Positions 62,175 to 64,000 of a stretch of 64,000 nt of DNA are shown here, piece after piece (within the stretch, counting starts at the first letter, position 1; the number at the start of each line of letters is the position of its first letter). Location of the stretch: assembly GCF_014145675.1 (NCBI RefSeq), contig NZ_JACGZW010000004.1, positions 434,001 to 498,000 of the forward strand, read 5' to 3'. The DNA comes from Amycolatopsis dendrobii (lineage in GTDB: Bacteria > Actinomycetota > Actinomycetes > Mycobacteriales > Pseudonocardiaceae). Below the pieces are notes generated by a model. The model searched no databases and had not been told where the DNA came from. It saw only the letters and a list, made by a program, of their open reading frames with translations. The translations under genes and the position numbers were made by a program.

Positions 62175-62316
62175 GGTGTCCCTTCGCGCTCCTCGCCGCA
62201 GTGTTCGCGGCGGCCAGGGGGTAGCGGTAGCCGGGTTCGGCGGGTCGTGCGGCCGCTGACAACAAGGATGCACTCGTTGCCAATCCCCGGCGGCGCCGTT
62301 GTTGCAGGATTGCGGC

Positions 62317-63033
62317 ATGCGACTCGACCTCGAAGACAAGGCCGTGCTGATCACCGGGGCCGCGTCCGGGATCGGGCTGGCCTGCGCGCGGGCGTTCCTG
62401 GAGGAGGGCGCGCGGGTCGGGGTGGTCGACCGGGTCCGGCCGCCGTCGCTGCCGGGGGACGTCGTCGCGGCGCGGGCGGACATCACCGACGAGGACCAGG
62501 TGGCCGCGGCGGTGCGGCTCGTGGCGGAGTCGCTCGGCCGGATTGACGTGGTAGTCGGCTGCGCTGGGATATCAGGACCGGTCGGACGGCCGCTCGCGGA
62601 GACCAGCGCGGCGGACTTCACCGCGGTCATGGCGGTGAACGTGCTGGGCCAGTTCCTGGTCGCGAAGCACGCGCGGCCGTGGCTGCGAGACGGGAGTTCG
62701 ATCGTCTTCCTGGCCAGCGATTCGGCCTTCGTGTGCGCGCCGGGGATGGTGCCCTACTGCGCGTCGAAGGGCGCGGTGGTGTCGTTGACGCGGGCGTTGT
62801 CGGTCGAGTTCGACGGCGTGCGGGTCAATTGCGTGTGCCCGTCGGTGGTGGACACGCCGATGGCGCGAGGGGATTTGGGAGACCTGCTGGACGAACCGGG
62901 ATTCCCGGTGCAGGCGGCCGGCGAGGTCGCCCAGCAGGTGGTGTATCTGGCTTCCGCGCGGGCGCGGACGGTGAACGGACAGGCCTTGCTCGCCGACTTC
63001 GGCTATTCGGCTCGGTCTGGGTTTCCTGCTTGA
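62317..63033 (+). CDS. short-chain dehydrogenase/reductase
   Basis: The 238-residue SDR has TGAASGIGLACARAF (cofactor), CAGISGP in place of NNAG, and YCASK (YxxxK) with a preceding Ser in VFLASDSA. AGGA lies seven bases before the ATG. It is divergent from the amine oxidase operon across 142 bases and is followed after ten bases by a second SDR. The two may oxidise or reduce products of the amine pathway. Confidence 0.88.
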   Translation: MRLDLEDKAVLITGAASGIGLACARAFLEEGARVGVVDRVRPPSLPGDVVAARADITDEDQVAAAVRLVAESLGRIDVVVGCAGISGPVGRPLAETSAADFTAVMAVNVLGQFLVAKHARPWLRDGSSIVFLASDSAFVCAPGMVPYCASKGAVVSLTRALSVEFDGVRVNCVCPSVVDTPMARGDLGDLLDEPGFPVQAAGEVAQQVVYLASARARTVNGQALLADFGYSARSGFPA

Positions 63034-63048
63034 AAGGGAGAAATGACG

Positions 63049-63846
63049 ATGGCAGACACGCGGGTCGTGGCGATTACCGGCGGAGGGACGGGCATTGGGG
63101 CTGCGGTTGCTCGGCGGTACGCCGGCGAAGGCGCACAGGTCGTGGTTCTTGGCAGGCGGCGCGAGCCGCTGGAGAAGGTCGCTGCGGAGACTGGTGCGCA
63201 CGTGATCGCTTGCGACGCCAGTGTTCGCGAGGACGCGGAGGCGGCGATCTCCGAGATTCTCGAGAAGTACGGGCGGCTGGACGTGATCGTGGCCAATGCC
63301 GGCGGGCACGGGCTTTCTTCGGTGGTGGACACCGGGGACGAGGAATGGGAAATCGCGCTTCGGTCCAATTTGTCGAGCGCGTTCGTGTTTTGCCGGGCCG
63401 CGTTGCCTTCCCTCGTGGAAAGCGGCGGGCAGGTCGTGATTGTTTCGTCGCTGGCAGGGTTGTTCGCCGGCCCGAATGTCGCGGGATACACGGTGGCGAA
63501 GCACGCGTTGATCGGGCTGACTCGGTCCATTGCCCGGGATTACGGGCCTCGCGGGGTTCGGGCCAACGCGGTGTGCCCGGGCTGGGTGCGGACGCCGATG
63601 GCGGATGGCGAGATGGAGCAGTTCGCCGAGGCAGCCGGTTTTGACGGCGGGCACGACGAGGGGTACCGGCGGGTGACTGCCGAGGTGCCGTTGCGGCGTC
63701 CGGCCGAACCGGAGGAAATCGCTTCTATCGTGCGGTTCCTGGGGTCTTCCGAGTCCTCGTACATCACCGGTGCGGTGCTGGTGGCGGACGGCGGGGCGCA
63801 CGCGGTCGACTTGCCCACATTGGCCTTTGAGCGCGCCGGGATGTAG
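63049..63846 (+). CDS. short-chain dehydrogenase/reductase
   Basis: The 265-residue SDR has TGGGTGIGAAVARRY, VANAGGHG and the catalytic Ser in VIVSSLAG; the YxxxK is YTVAK. It has the C-terminal DGGAHAVD typical of 3-oxoacyl-reductase-like SDRs. GGGAG lies eight bases before the ATG at 63049; an ATG six bases earlier sits too close to it. It is downstream of and co-directional with another SDR, so both are likely one operon. Confidence 0.88.
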   Translation: MADTRVVAITGGGTGIGAAVARRYAGEGAQVVVLGRRREPLEKVAAETGAHVIACDASVREDAEAAISEILEKYGRLDVIVANAGGHGLSSVVDTGDEEWEIALRSNLSSAFVFCRAALPSLVESGGQVVIVSSLAGLFAGPNVAGYTVAKHALIGLTRSIARDYGPRGVRANAVCPGWVRTPMADGEMEQFAEAAGFDGGHDEGYRRVTAEVPLRRPAEPEEIASIVRFLGSSESSYITGAVLVADGGAHAVDLPTLAFERAGM

Positions 63847-63861
63847 TCCCATAATGGCCGG

Positions 63862-64000
63862 ATGACGTTCGAGGGGGACTGGGCGGAGAAGACCGCGACG
63901 GCCAATCAGCGGTTCGCGGACAAGGCCGTCGCGATCGCCCGGGAAGTCGAAGTCCTGCTCGGCCGCGAGGCCATGAGCTATCCGCGGCACCCGGTCGAGC
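63862..64000 (+). CDS. unidentified protein, 3'-truncated by the window end
   Basis: An ATG at 63862, 15 bases after the SDR stop, opens a frame that runs off the window (46 codons visible). The visible part is charged and helical (MTFEGDWAEKTATANQRF, then AREVEVLLGREAMSYPRH) and has no recognisable domain. It probably continues the SDR operon. Without the rest no function can be given. Confidence 0.55.
   Translation, partial: MTFEGDWAEKTATANQRFADKAVAIAREVEVLLGREAMSYPRHPVE

Overview
The window is very G+C-rich, with GTG and TTG starts, many ATGA/GTGA stop-start overlaps, leaderless-looking promoters, ECF sigma factors, an IniB-like protein and mycofactocin-type dehydrogenase genes. This points to an actinomycete of the Pseudonocardiales, most likely Amycolatopsis or a close relative (inferred from gene content and style only). 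No tRNA, rRNA, CRISPR array, transposase or phage gene was seen. The window is chromosomal, with many regulators and catabolic genes.

Layout. 1-1083: end of a NuoF-like flavoprotein gene plus a small 3Fe-4S ferredoxin. 1393-8425: a SARP/AfsR-type regulator and an NB-ARC/TPR protein on either side of a GT-B/glycerophosphotransferase-like gene, with a small HTH protein. 8725-14861: orphan histidine kinase, methyltransferase, a zinc-ribbon membrane protein next to an SPFH-GYF protein (membrane stress pair), serine beta-lactamase. 14941-18468: two overlapping ABC-F genes behind a leader with a 9-codon ORF and three hairpins. 18564-21626: FAD monooxygenase-MarR operon divergent from a TetR-MarR fusion. 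21697-29651: YdcF-like protein, then an Fis-type activator, aldehyde dehydrogenase, NDMA/mycofactocin-type alcohol dehydrogenase, MoxR ATPase and VWA protein, closed by an MftR-like TetR. 29941-35328: acetate-type transporter, cupin, Lrp regulator divergent from a giant indolepyruvate ferredoxin oxidoreductase. 35859-40178: IniB-like repeat protein, SDR, and an MFS pump divergent from its TetR with three operator copies. 40230-44856: ECF sigma factor with fused zinc-finger tail, SRPBCC/ArsR pair, DUF5313-like membrane protein, ECF41-type sigma factor with its neighbour oxidoreductase and promoter, secreted HAD phosphatase. 45049-48701: aldo/keto reductase, amidohydrolase, beta-lactamase-like hydrolase.

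48762-54774 holds the most unusual unit: three genes joined by 4-base overlaps, encoding (1) a 1254-residue protein with a degenerate trypsin domain, zinc ribbon, PknG-like kinase, TPR region, eight tandem R(V/A)DSR pentapeptides and a C-terminal beta-rich domain, (2) a CHAT caspase-like protease, and (3) an alpha/beta hydrolase. The arrangement fits a kinase-regulated effector or conflict system.

54820-64000: an amine/alcohol catabolism region with aldehyde dehydrogenase, GMC oxidoreductase, a copper amine oxidase-MoaF-amidohydrolase operon, two SDRs and the start of an unidentified gene. Strong hairpin terminators separate most convergent pairs; two of them (21577 and 57845) share one core and look like a genome-wide element family.
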